Assembly: GCA_002726235.1 (NCBI GenBank)
Contig: PBSN01000008.1
Location: 19,826-83,825 of the forward strand
Direction of reading: 5' to 3'
Source of the DNA: Nitrospiraceae bacterium
GTDB lineage: Bacteria > Nitrospirota > Nitrospiria > Nitrospirales > UBA2166
DNA: 64,000 nt
Within the stretch, counting starts at the first letter, position 1; every line of letters begins with the position of its first letter. The notes under the pieces were generated by a model. That model saw nothing but the letters and a program-made list of their open reading frames with translations. It ran no database searches and was not told the DNA's origin. A program made the position numbers and the translations under genes. Below are positions 16,866-25,420 of the stretch, piece after piece.

Positions 16866-18929
16866 ATGATGGAAATGGATTTGACGGGAATAACGGTTCT
16901 GGTTTCGATCGTGTGCAGCATGATTGGCATCGGGTATGCTGCGTATTTGACCATGTGGGTTCTGAAACGTGATGAGGGCAATGAAAAGATGAAGAGTATT
17001 GCGCGGGCTATTCAGGAAGGTGCACGCGCGTATCTTAATCGTCAGTACGGCACCGTCGCAGTGGTGGCAGCGGTCATGGCTGTGCTGTTGTGGCTTGTGT
17101 TTGACTGGCTGACCGCAGTTGGGTTTCTTATCGGGGCGGTGGCCTCGGCTTTTGCCGGCTATGTTGGGATGCATATGGCTGTTCGAGCCAATGTTCGGAC
17201 CGCACAAGATGCCCATGATGGCCTCGACCCAGCGTTGCGGGTCGCGTTTCGTGGGGGTGCCGTAACCGGATTGTTGTTGATCGGCCTTGGACTGCTCTCG
17301 GTGGCCGGATTTTACGCCTTCGCGGAGTTTATTACAGAAGGCCCGAAAGGCGCGGTGCATGCTCTTATCGGTTTAGCATTTGGTGGAAGCCTCATCAGCG
17401 TATTTGCTAGGGTCGGTGGGGGGATTTTCACCAAAGCGGCTGATGTTGGTGCCGATCTCGTTGGAAAAGTTGAAGCGGGTATTCCAGAAGATGATCCAAG
17501 AAATCCTGCGGTGATTGCGGATAATGTTGGGGACAACGTTGGCGATTGTGCTGGTATGGCGGCGGATCTGTTTGAAACCTACGTGGTCACGACTGTTGCT
17601 GCGATGGTATTGGCAGTCTCGTTATTTCCAGGTCAACTGGAACCCGTCCTCTATCCTCTGCTTTTGGGCGCTGTCGCGATTCTTGCCACCGTTGTTGGTA
17701 TTTGGTTTGTACGTGTGGGTGCAGGTGGGAGCATTATGGCGGCGCTCTACAAGGGGCTGGCGGTTGCAGGTATTGGATCCGGCATTGCATTCTATCCCAT
17801 TACGAACATGCTGATGGATGGCGTTGGTGGTTTTTCTGGTCTTGCATATTTTGGCACAGCAGTTATTGGACTCGTCGTTACACTCGCTATGGTCGTCATT
17901 ACGGATTATTACACGTCAACGGAATACGCTCCGGTGCGTGAAGTTGCACAAGCCAGTACCACCGGTCACGCAACCAATATCATCTCCGGGTTAGCGGTAA
18001 GTCTTCAATCCACTGCGCTTCCGGTCATCGTGATCGGGGCGGCGATCTTGGGAAGTTTTCATCTAGCAGGTCTATATGGTGTCGGTGTCGCAGCTGTAGC
18101 GATGTTGTCGATGGCAGGGATTATAGTTGCCATCGATGCGTTTGGTCCCATCACGGATAATGCGGGTGGTATTGCTGAAATGGCGGGTCTTCCTGAGGAG
18201 GTGCGCAATATTACCGATCCGCTCGATGCAGTGGGGAATACCACGAAAGCGGTGACCAAGGGATATGCGATTGGGTCGGCTGCTCTCGCCGCGATCGTGT
18301 TGTTTTCCGAGTATGCCCGCGAAGTGGTTCCCAGTGCGGAGGGGCAATCTGTGTCTTTTGATCTCGCTGATCCCTTGGTTATCGTGGGGCTGTTTCTCGG
18401 CGGGATGCTTCCGTTTCTCTTTGGCTCACTGTGCATGAAAGCGGTTGGTGAGGCAGGAGGCTTGGTTGTTGAGGAAGTCCGCCGGCAGTTTCGCGAGGTT
18501 AAGGGCATTATGGATGGAAGTGGAAAACCTGAGTACGGGAAATGTGTCGATATTGTGACCAAAGCCGCGATCAAAAAAATGATGATTCCTGGTCTTATTC
18601 CTGTCGTTGCTCCAATTTTAGTTGGGGTGATTCTTGGGCCAATTGCACTTGGGGCAATGCTCGTCGGCACGATTATCACGGGCCTGTTTGTCGCAATTTC
18701 CATGACGAGTGGCGGTGGGGCGTGGGATAACGCGAAGAAGTACATTGAAGATGGCCACCATGGTGGGAAACAAAGTCTTGCTCATCAGGCTGCGGTTACT
18801 GGGGATACCGTAGGAGATCCGTACAAAGACACGGCTGGACCGGCAATCAATCCGATGATTAAGGTTGTCAATATCGTTGCGCTGATGATTGTTGCCAAAC
18901 TGGGAGCCGATGGATTGCTCGGTCTATGA
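16866..18929 (+). CDS. hppA: HppA, membrane H+-translocating pyrophosphatase (K+-independent type)
   Basis: This integral membrane pump of 687 residues and about 16 TM helices couples pyrophosphate hydrolysis to ion transport across the cytoplasmic membrane. The catalytic [11 protein letters not shown] is followed by [12 protein letters not shown]. The C-terminal [18 protein letters not shown] block is also present. The subfamily marker region reads [14 protein letters not shown]. The Lys after GNTT, together with the following Thr, marks K+-independent H+-pumping enzymes; K+-dependent ones have Ala there. The ATG at 16866 has GAGGGAGG upstream. The gene precedes pup and recJ on the same strand. 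Confidence 0.95.
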   Translation: MMEMDLTGITVLVSIVCSMIGIGYAAYLTMWVLKRDEGNEKMKSIARAIQEGARAYLNRQYGTVAVVAAVMAVLLWLVFDWLTAVGFLIGAVASAFAGYVGMHMAVRANVRTAQDAHDGLDPALRVAFRGGAVTGLLLIGLGLLSVAGFYAFAEFITEGPKGAVHALIGLAFGGSLISVFARVGGGIFTKAADVGADLVGKVEAGIPEDDPRNPAVIADNVGDNVGDCAGMAADLFETYVVTTVAAMVLAVSLFPGQLEPVLYPLLLGAVAILATVVGIWFVRVGAGGSIMAALYKGLAVAGIGSGIAFYPITNMLMDGVGGFSGLAYFGTAVIGLVVTLAMVVITDYYTSTEYAPVREVAQASTTGHATNIISGLAVSLQSTALPVIVIGAAILGSFHLAGLYGVGVAAVAMLSMAGIIVAIDAFGPITDNAGGIAEMAGLPEEVRNITDPLDAVGNTTKAVTKGYAIGSAALAAIVLFSEYAREVVPSAEGQSVSFDLADPLVIVGLFLGGMLPFLFGSLCMKAVGEAGGLVVEEVRRQFREVKGIMDGSGKPEYGKCVDIVTKAAIKKMMIPGLIPVVAPILVGVILGPIALGAMLVGTIITGLFVAISMTSGGGAWDNAKKYIEDGHHGGKQSLAHQAAVTGDTVGDPYKDTAGPAINPMIKVVNIVALMIVAKLGADGLLGL

Positions 18930-19002
18930 TCGCGTGAGGATGTTTGCGGATGGTGTTTGTATGTAGCCTAATGTAGGGATCGCATACGAGGGAAGGCGGA
19001 AT

Positions 19003-19200
19003 ATGGAACAACGGCAGAAATCGTATGACGCAAGTAAGAGTAGCGATCCTGAACAGGATGCGACCCAAAGTCAGACCGTCATTGAGACGGGAGAAAAACT
19101 CAAGCAGGACATCGATTCCCTCATTGATGAGATTGACGCGGTCTTGGAGGAGAATGCCGAAGAGTTCGTGAAGAATTACATTCAGAAAGGTGGGGAATAG
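19003..19200 (+). CDS. pup: Pup, prokaryotic ubiquitin-like protein
   Basis: The 65-residue protein has every feature of Pup: a polar, disordered N-terminal half and a coiled-coil-forming core DSLIDEIDAVLEENAEEF. It ends in QKGGE, compared with LLDEIDDVLEENAEDF and QKGGQ in Mycobacterium. Pup is attached through its C-terminal Glu to lysines by PafA, and Mpa/ARC feeds tagged proteins to the 20S proteasome. Because this Pup already ends in Glu, deamidation by Dop should not be needed, as in Corynebacterium. The ATG at 19003 has GGAAGGCGG upstream. recJ starts 5 bp after the stop. None of mpa, dop, pafA, prcA or prcB lies in this window. Confidence 0.92.
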   Translation: MEQRQKSYDASKSSDPEQDATQSQTVIETGEKLKQDIDSLIDEIDAVLEENAEEFVKNYIQKGGE

Positions 19201-19205
19201 GGTTC

Positions 19206-20948
19206 TTGTCACGTGTTGTCCGTCAAAAAGAATGGAACATTCCACAACGAAATAGCGATGTAGAGCGGCAGCTTGTTGAGTTGGCGAATATCGGTTCCGT
19301 CACAGCGTCGGTCCTGGTGTCGAGGGGCGTGGTTACTGCGGAGCAGGCGCTGAGTCAACTTACCGGGCGTGGGGAAATTCTCCACGATCCCTTCCTCATT
19401 CCTGACATGGAGCGGGCAGTCGATCGTATGAGGCAAGCCATTCAAGGGCAGGAGCGTGTTCTTATTTATGGTGACTACGACGTCGATGGAATCACCTCAA
19501 CAAGCCTGTATGTTGAATTCTTTCGTGCGCATGGACTCGAAGTCGCATACCAACTGCCGCATCGATTTCGGGATGGTTATGGCTTCAATATGGATACCAT
19601 CACTCAATTTCGAGACCGTGAAATCTCATTATTGATTACGACTGATTGTGGCACGACATCTCGGAATGAGGTGGCATATGCTGGGACATGTGGGATTGAT
19701 GTGATCATTGCCGATCACCATGAGCCCGGCGATGATGGCCTGCCTCATGCTCTCGCCTTGTTAAATCCCTGCCGAGCAGATTCATCGTATCCCTTCCGAG
19801 GTTTGTGTTCCTGTGCCATTGCCTTCAAAGTCGCCATGGCGTACGACCAGAAATATAACGGCGATATTGATAGCCATGTCGTCGATTTTGAATTGCGAGA
19901 CGGCCTAGATCTTGTGGCGTTGGCAACCATTGCCGACATGGCACCATTGGTCAATGAGAATCGCACGCTGGTCTGTGAGGGATTAAAACGGCTCTCCACC
20001 GATGAACGTGTGGGGATCAAAGCATTGAAGAACGTTGCGAACGTGTCTGGTACCTGTCGTGCAGAGACGATTGGGTTTACGCTAGCACCTCGGATTAATG
20101 CTGCGGGCCGGATGGACGATGCAAAAATTGGTGTTCGTCTTCTCACAACACACTCGTTGGATGAGGCTCATGCGATTGCGTCCAAGATGAATCGTTTCAA
20201 TGATGAGAGAAAGCGGGCGCAGCATGAGACAGAACTAGAAGTCGAGGGAATGCTGAGTCAATTGCACGATGGCTCTGGCCCAATTGTTGTAAGCGGTATT
20301 GGGTGGCATATGGGTGTGGTTGGCATTGTTGCAGCTCACATGGCCGAACGATATTATCGCCCTGTCGTTGTCATTGCCCTGAATGAGAATGGGATCGGTC
20401 GCGGATCTGCGCGTAGCATTCCAGAGTTCGATCTGTTTCATGGAATAAACCAATGCCGCATGCATCTGGACGCGTTTGGAGGCCATAAGTTTGCCGCCGG
20501 ATTGACAATTCGGCAGGAAAAGATTCCGGCTTTTCGAGAGGCGTTTACTGCGGTTGTCCATGAGGCGATGAATGGAGCCGATCCTGTGCCTCGCATCAAT
20601 ATTGATGCCGAGGTTGATCTTGGCGAGATTTCCTTCGGAGTGGTTGATGAACTTTCAGCTCTTGGTCCATTTGGAACGAAGAACCCAGAACCCATTCTGG
20701 CCGCTAGTTATGTACACGTAAGTTCTTATCGACGCGTTGGCCAGGGGCATCTGAGCCTTACATTTCGTTCTCGGAGTGGGGCTACGTACGATGCGATAGG
20801 ATTTGGGATGAGTGGGCTGCTGGATGATGGTACGATTGCTCGAGGCCCTGTTGATGCTGCCTTTAAGGTGGGGAGGGATTCTTGGCGTGGAACTGATCGC
20901 TTGCGCTTACAACTTGTCGATGTTCGCCCGAGCTGTGGAATCGCATAG
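19206..20948 (+). CDS. recJ: RecJ, single-stranded-DNA-specific 5'-3' exonuclease
   Basis: RecJ degrades single-stranded DNA in recombination and mismatch repair. The DHH-family motifs appear in order: GDYDVDGITS (89-98), TTDCGT (145-150), ADHHEP (169-174), and NAAGRMDDAKIG in the middle. The DHHA1 motif GGHKFAAGLTI and a C-terminal OB-like domain complete the 580 residues, the usual length. The TTG start at 19206 is five bases after the pup stop and follows GGTGGGGAATAGGG, so recJ probably shares the pup transcript. Confidence 0.95.
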   Translation: MSRVVRQKEWNIPQRNSDVERQLVELANIGSVTASVLVSRGVVTAEQALSQLTGRGEILHDPFLIPDMERAVDRMRQAIQGQERVLIYGDYDVDGITSTSLYVEFFRAHGLEVAYQLPHRFRDGYGFNMDTITQFRDREISLLITTDCGTTSRNEVAYAGTCGIDVIIADHHEPGDDGLPHALALLNPCRADSSYPFRGLCSCAIAFKVAMAYDQKYNGDIDSHVVDFELRDGLDLVALATIADMAPLVNENRTLVCEGLKRLSTDERVGIKALKNVANVSGTCRAETIGFTLAPRINAAGRMDDAKIGVRLLTTHSLDEAHAIASKMNRFNDERKRAQHETELEVEGMLSQLHDGSGPIVVSGIGWHMGVVGIVAAHMAERYYRPVVVIALNENGIGRGSARSIPEFDLFHGINQCRMHLDAFGGHKFAAGLTIRQEKIPAFREAFTAVVHEAMNGADPVPRINIDAEVDLGEISFGVVDELSALGPFGTKNPEPILAASYVHVSSYRRVGQGHLSLTFRSRSGATYDAIGFGMSGLLDDGTIARGPVDAAFKVGRDSWRGTDRLRLQLVDVRPSCGIA

Positions 20949-20987
20949 GAACGTGTAGCAGGACGTAATATTTCGACGGATTATTAG

Positions 20988-23183
20988 GTGAGTGTCCTAG
21001 CATTAGAATGTGATCGTATTGAGGACGTGATTGGCCGAGTCCTCGCGTATCATCCGACCGCCGATGTCGATCTTCTTCAACGTGCCTATGACTTTTCTGC
21101 ACGAGCACATGAGGGGCAACAGCGTCTCTCAGGTGAACCATATCTCAAGCATCCGCTTGCGGTTGCGTCGGTCCTCTGCGCACTACGACTCGATGTTCCA
21201 CCTATTGCTGCTGGGCTTCTTCATGATGTGGTTGAAGATACGGTTTGCACCTTCGAGTGTCTTGAGAATGAATTTGGTGAAGAAATTGCTCGTTTGGTTG
21301 ACGGGGTCACCAAGATTGGAAAAGTCGAATTTAAGAGTGATGAAGAAAAACAAGCTGAGAATTTTAGGAAGATGCTTCTGTCGATGGCCGATGATATTCG
21401 AGTCATTATCATTAAGCTTGCCGACCGCCTTCACAATATGCAAACACTCAACCATCTACACCCAACACGTAAGGCAGAAATTGTCCGTGAGACGCTAGAG
21501 ATTTATGCCCCGTTGGCGAATCGTCTTGGGATTGGGTGGATAAAAAATTCACTGGAAGATTTGTGCCTCAAGTCGTTGTGGCCAGAGAAATATGAAATGC
21601 TTAGCAAGAAGGTGGCCAAACGGATTCAAGAGCGAGAAGCCTATGTCGATGAGGTTACGGAATTTGTCAGTCAAAAGCTTCTGGAGCAAGGGATCAAAGC
21701 AGATATCACAGGTCGACCAAAGCATCTTTATAGCATTTACCAGAAGATGGAGACGCAAGGGATTTTATTCGAGGAAGTATACGATTTGACCGCTATCCGT
21801 GTGACTACCGACACTCTGATTAATTGTTATGGCATCTTAGGGATTGTTCACTCACTGTGGCGGCCAGTTCCTGGTCGATTTAAGGATTATATTGGTGTCC
21901 CCAAGTCTAATCTCTATCAATCTCTCCATACCACGGTGGCAGGACCGAGTGGAGAGCATGTGGAGTTTCAGATTCGTACTGAGGCAATGCATCGTGTTGC
22001 GGAAGAAGGGATCGCTGCCCACTGGCGATATAAGGACAAAGGTAAAGTTAATACAAATGACGAAAAGATCTTTACGTGGTTGCGCCAATTGGTGGAATGG
22101 CACCGTGATCTTTCGGACAATCGCCAGTTTATGAATTCAGTCAAACTTGGTCTGTATGCCGATGTGATTTATGTCTTTACGCCTGAAGGTGCTGTCAAAG
22201 AGCTTCCCGCAGGTGCAACGTCAATCGATTTTGCCTATGCGGTTCATACCGAGGTCGGTCACCATTATTTTGGTGCGAAGGTAAACGGAAAGATCGTGCC
22301 GCCGTCCACGACGTTACATAGTGGTGATTCAGTGGAAATTCTAACTTCCACGACGAGTGTTCCAAGTAAGGATTGGTTGAAGTTTGTCCAAACCCCATCG
22401 GCTAAAACGAAGATAAAACACTGGATTCGTGATGCAGAGCGAGTGCGCAACGTTGCCCTTGGGAAGAAACTGGTTGAAAAAGAAATGCGTCGGCAAGGTA
22501 TGACGCATCGCGAATTGATAGAAATTCAGGAATTTTCTGTCCTCGCAAAACACATTGGGTTCCAGTCTACAGAGGAACTGCTAGGAGCTGTCAGCGTAGG
22601 AAAGGTTTCTGTTTCGCAAGTTGTAAAATGGATGATGGATAAGTTGAAAGGGGGGACTGGTGTCGATGATGGTGAACTCTTGCCGCATGATCGAAGCGTC
22701 AAGGTTCGAGGTGCGAGTGGGCTTCTATTTCACTTTTCGCGTTGCTGTAATCCTGTTCCCGGAGATCATATATTTGGATTTATAACCCGTGGACGTGGAA
22801 TTTCAATTCACGCCTCATGGTGTCATAACTTAGATATTTTAGAATGCCATAAAGAGCGGTTTGTGGATGCGGAATGGGATGTTTTGTGTGATCGCACCCA
22901 CCGAGCGGGCATCTCCGTCTTGACGGTGAATCGACCGGGCCTTTTGGCCAGCGTGTCCTCTACCATTACAGCGGGGAATGTCAATATTACTTCTGCTGAT
23001 ATCGCAGAGACCCATGATGCGAAGGCTGCACAGAATTTCGTCGTTGAGGTGCGGCATGCGTCTCAGTTGGAGCTAGTGATTAAAAGTGTTGCGGAACTTG
23101 AGGGCGTGTTTTACGCGAAACGCGTCCCAGTCCGTCCCTTTGGCTCTCATCGATTTCGACGTTCCCTTCCTCCCAAGTCGTAA
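20988..23183 (+). CDS. rel: Rel/SpoT bifunctional (p)ppGpp synthetase/hydrolase
   Basis: This 731-residue protein makes and degrades the alarmone (p)ppGpp. The hydrolase domain is intact, with LLHDVVEDT at 78-86 supplying the HD and ED metal residues. The synthetase region contains RFKDYIGVPK near residue 295; the RxKD form is that of bifunctional Rel/SpoT enzymes, whereas synthetase-only RelA has ExDD. A TGS domain (about 395-455), a zinc-finger-like segment with CCNPVPGD, and a C-terminal ACT domain (about 655-725) follow. The start is GTG at 20988. No second rel gene is seen here. Confidence 0.95.
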   Translation: MSVLALECDRIEDVIGRVLAYHPTADVDLLQRAYDFSARAHEGQQRLSGEPYLKHPLAVASVLCALRLDVPPIAAGLLHDVVEDTVCTFECLENEFGEEIARLVDGVTKIGKVEFKSDEEKQAENFRKMLLSMADDIRVIIIKLADRLHNMQTLNHLHPTRKAEIVRETLEIYAPLANRLGIGWIKNSLEDLCLKSLWPEKYEMLSKKVAKRIQEREAYVDEVTEFVSQKLLEQGIKADITGRPKHLYSIYQKMETQGILFEEVYDLTAIRVTTDTLINCYGILGIVHSLWRPVPGRFKDYIGVPKSNLYQSLHTTVAGPSGEHVEFQIRTEAMHRVAEEGIAAHWRYKDKGKVNTNDEKIFTWLRQLVEWHRDLSDNRQFMNSVKLGLYADVIYVFTPEGAVKELPAGATSIDFAYAVHTEVGHHYFGAKVNGKIVPPSTTLHSGDSVEILTSTTSVPSKDWLKFVQTPSAKTKIKHWIRDAERVRNVALGKKLVEKEMRRQGMTHRELIEIQEFSVLAKHIGFQSTEELLGAVSVGKVSVSQVVKWMMDKLKGGTGVDDGELLPHDRSVKVRGASGLLFHFSRCCNPVPGDHIFGFITRGRGISIHASWCHNLDILECHKERFVDAEWDVLCDRTHRAGISVLTVNRPGLLASVSSTITAGNVNITSADIAETHDAKAAQNFVVEVRHASQLELVIKSVAELEGVFYAKRVPVRPFGSHRFRRSLPPKS

Positions 23184-23346
23184 CAAAAGTACCTTTCGCA
23201 GCCCCTCTAGCGTATTGGTTGGGGCATGGGATGCCGCGCCTTTCAGCTTACAGATGAGTTGGTGGCTACCGCAGTCTACTACTCGTATATTTGCAGGGTG
23301 TTCAGTGCTTTTTTTGAATCAGGCATGTATGTGTTGTGGAACCGTG

Positions 23347-23835
23347 ATGCAAAGAAGGCATTCAGATTCCCATGACCGCGGCAAGTTGATCGTGGCGAGC
23401 AGAATTAGTGGATTCATCGTTCTAGTTCTATCGTTACTGCTATGTTTTGTTCCACCTGCGTTGGCCACGGTTTATGCTCTTCATATCCAGGACGATGTAG
23501 ATGGAGGGTTCCATGAGTCTCTGTATGTCATCGTTGTTGCTGAGGCCCCCGATGAGAATGTCGCACGGATGATGGCGTTTGTGATCCAAGAAGTAGTTCG
23601 GCGCCCTCTTCACCTCTATCGTGGTGATGACAGGGTCATGATTGTCCTCACTGGCCATCCCATTTCTTTAGCGGATGCGGAGATTATTGGAAGAGATCTC
23701 AAGTATCTTGCCCTCTTTCAAGATACCCCATATCCCCGCTTTCACCCTGTTCAATCAATTGACTATTGTGATCAGACTCGGCGTTGCCTTGATATCTCTG
23801 AATCCAATCAAGACCAGTCGAGGGCGGATATTTAG
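23347..23835 (+). CDS. Exported protein of unknown function
   Basis: I do not recognise the family. The 162-residue product from the ATG at 23347 has a basic N-terminus, a hydrophobic segment (about 18-37) and a plausible signal-peptidase site after ALA, so it should be exported. The mature part contains a mixed alpha/beta-looking region with EAPDENVARMMAFVIQEV and a C-terminal CDQTRRC pair of cysteines that could form a disulfide. The frame is open further upstream, into rel, but codon usage and the signal peptide support the later start. It has no partner gene; 0.4 kb of non-coding DNA follows. Confidence 0.6.
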   Translation: MQRRHSDSHDRGKLIVASRISGFIVLVLSLLLCFVPPALATVYALHIQDDVDGGFHESLYVIVVAEAPDENVARMMAFVIQEVVRRPLHLYRGDDRVMIVLTGHPISLADAEIIGRDLKYLALFQDTPYPRFHPVQSIDYCDQTRRCLDISESNQDQSRADI

Positions 23836-24007
23836 GACAACCACTCTCCCCCCATCTACACGATTTTGTTCCGATATTCCATCGTAACGAGGTTTGCCAG
23901 TAGTCCTTCGGAGGATTAGAGGGCTTGCCGAGGTAGAATTCTCGACCCTGTTCAGTGTTCGAACTTATGTCGACTGTGCGCTTATGCATGCTGTAATTTA
24001 TTGGATG

Positions 24008-24026
24008 TTATCCACGCTGTGGGTAA
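24008..24026. promoter_or_regulatory. Inverted pair of DnaA-box-like 9-mers
   Basis: TTATCCACG (24008-24016) and, one base later, TGTGGGTAA (24018-24026) are each one mismatch from the DnaA box TTATCCACA or its complement. Together they form an imperfect palindrome about 110 bp upstream of the dcw promoter. Confidence 0.45.
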
Positions 24027-24132
24027 AAGTGGTAGCTAGTTGATGTAGTTCTTTAACCTGTGCCATAAAAGGCGAAATCAAGTAGTAGCGCAATATACCT
24101 GTAAGTACGCTATAAATTTGACAATTTTTAGT

Positions 24133-24160
24133 TTGACATCCATGGGTGGTGGCGTATACT
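24133..24160 (+). promoter_or_regulatory. Sigma70-type promoter of the dcw cluster
   Basis: A perfect TTGACA (24133-24138) lies 16 bp before TATACT (24155-24160), 5 of 6 matches to the -10 consensus. A second TTGACA sits 16 bp upstream. Transcription would start near 24167, about 75 nt before rsmH. It is the only strong promoter I see ahead of the long cell-wall operon. Confidence 0.65.
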
Positions 24161-24168
24161 TTACGAAA

Positions 24169-24177
24169 TGTGGATAA
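24169..24177. promoter_or_regulatory. Perfect DnaA box at the dcw transcription start
   Basis: TGTGGATAA is the exact complement of the consensus DnaA box TTATCCACA. It falls on the predicted transcription start of the dcw promoter, where bound DnaA would be expected to block initiation. Confidence 0.5.
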
Positions 24178-24241
24178 AAGTGGGAGGTAATGGATTGGTT
24201 ATTTGGAGAAACTTTAAAGTTGTTTTAGCTCGTGTTGCATA

Positions 24242-25156
24242 TTGAATTTGGAAAATAGAGAAAAGCACGTACCGGTTCTGAAGGATGAAGTTATTGAGTG
24301 CCTTAAAGTCGGTCGTGGTGGTGTCTATGTTGATGGAACGGTTGGTGCTGGTGGACATGCCGAGGCACTCCTTCGGGCTAGTGCGCCGAATGGAATTGTC
24401 ATTGGGGTCGATCAAGATGACGACGCCATTAAAGTAGCCGAAGAGCGTCTAAAGGAATTTGGAACCCGTTTTCAGCTGATCCATGGAAATTTTGAGCAAC
24501 TTGCTCAATGTGTTCAATCAGCTGGGATCGATGCGGTGAACGGAATTGTTTTGGATTTGGGAATCTCCTCGATGCAGCTTGATGATCCCGCAAGGGGATT
24601 TAGCTTTCAGTCTGAAGGTCCTTTGGATATGAGGATGGATCAGAGGATTTCTCGGATGGCATCCCACGTGATTAACGATACTTCAGAAGTGGAACTTGCC
24701 AAAATCTTTGCTGAGTACGGGGAAGAACGATATGCACGACGCATTGCACGCGGTATCGTGCAACGCCGCGTTAAGCAGCCCATTCTCACGACGAGTGCAC
24801 TTAAGGATATTATTCGGTTTTCTGTGCCTTCGCAGTATCGGTCTGGACGCCTGCATTGCGCCACTCGGGTGTTTCAGTCATTGCGTATTGCGGTGAATGG
24901 TGAGCTTGATGTGTTGTCTCGTGGTATCCAGCAAGCGGTTTTGCTTCTTTCCCCGGGCGGAAGGTTGGGTGTGATTACCTTCCACTCTTTGGAAGATCGT
25001 ATTGTAAAGCAGAGCTTTCTGGCCATGGCTCGGGCTGCGCAACCAACGGTTGTTCGGCTATTCAAAAAACCGATCTGTCCCTCGGAGAAAGAACGACGCG
25101 AGAACCGAAGATCGCGGAGTGCAAAATTTCGTGTAATTGAAAAGGTGGCGGTTTGA
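24242..25156 (+). CDS. rsmH: RsmH (MraW), 16S rRNA C1402 N4-methyltransferase
   Basis: RsmH methylates the N4 of C1402 in 16S rRNA and is almost always found at the head of the dcw cluster. The SAM-binding DGTVGAGGHAEALL is at about 31-44. LDLGISSMQLDDPARGFSF and the C-terminal SLEDRIVKQ are family signatures, and 304 residues is typical. The TTG at 24242 is the only plausible start, since homology begins within ten residues (KHVPVL), but it has no clear ribosome-binding site. The stop overlaps ftsL (TTGA). Confidence 0.95.
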   Translation: MNLENREKHVPVLKDEVIECLKVGRGGVYVDGTVGAGGHAEALLRASAPNGIVIGVDQDDDAIKVAEERLKEFGTRFQLIHGNFEQLAQCVQSAGIDAVNGIVLDLGISSMQLDDPARGFSFQSEGPLDMRMDQRISRMASHVINDTSEVELAKIFAEYGEERYARRIARGIVQRRVKQPILTTSALKDIIRFSVPSQYRSGRLHCATRVFQSLRIAVNGELDVLSRGIQQAVLLLSPGGRLGVITFHSLEDRIVKQSFLAMARAAQPTVVRLFKKPICPSEKERRENRRSRSAKFRVIEKVAV

Positions 25157-25410
25157 AAGTCATCCTCGGCAGTGCATTGCTTCTTTTTCTGATGTTATTT
25201 AGCGTCTGGGAAGATCAAGAGATAGTCAATCTGGGATATGCGACCGAAGAGATGAGACTTGCCAAAGCCCATCAATACGAACGGCAACAGGCATTAATGG
25301 GGAAATACTATGGCCTCATTTCACTTGATCGCATTGAAAGACGTGCGATGACACAACTTGGGCTTGTACGGCCTCAGGCAGGTCAGGTTATTCTAATGTC
25401 CAAGCAATAG
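25153..25410 (+). CDS. ftsL: FtsL-like divisome protein
   Basis: The 85-residue protein has one N-terminal TM helix (about 3-18) and a short helical periplasmic segment. It ends in the pattern DRIERRAMTQLGLVRPQAGQ, which resembles the end of FtsL/FtsB-type proteins. Position between rsmH and ftsI is the standard ftsL site. FtsL joins FtsB and FtsQ to activate FtsWI septal synthesis. The TTG start overlaps the rsmH stop. It is short with a weak coiled coil, so identification rests mainly on topology and position. Confidence 0.8.
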   Translation: MKVILGSALLLFLMLFSVWEDQEIVNLGYATEEMRLAKAHQYERQQALMGKYYGLISLDRIERRAMTQLGLVRPQAGQVILMSKQ

Positions 25411-25420
25411 GAGGGTGTTC

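Larger units (their letters stand above)
23836..24241. other. Intergenic regulatory region before the dcw cluster
   Basis: No gene is seen here, and in particular no mraZ, which usually opens the dcw cluster. The right half is AT-rich and contains a good promoter and three DnaA-box-like 9-mers, listed separately. Confidence 0.7.

Noticed and set aside
23086-23346. Upstream part of the frame that contains the exported unknown protein
   Set aside because: It overlaps the 3' end of rel in another frame, and the signal peptide would be internal if translation began there.
24008-24177. DnaA-box cluster as a replication origin
   Set aside because: Only three boxes are present, there is no dnaA, dnaN or gidA nearby and no extended AT-rich unwinding region; a promoter role is more economical.
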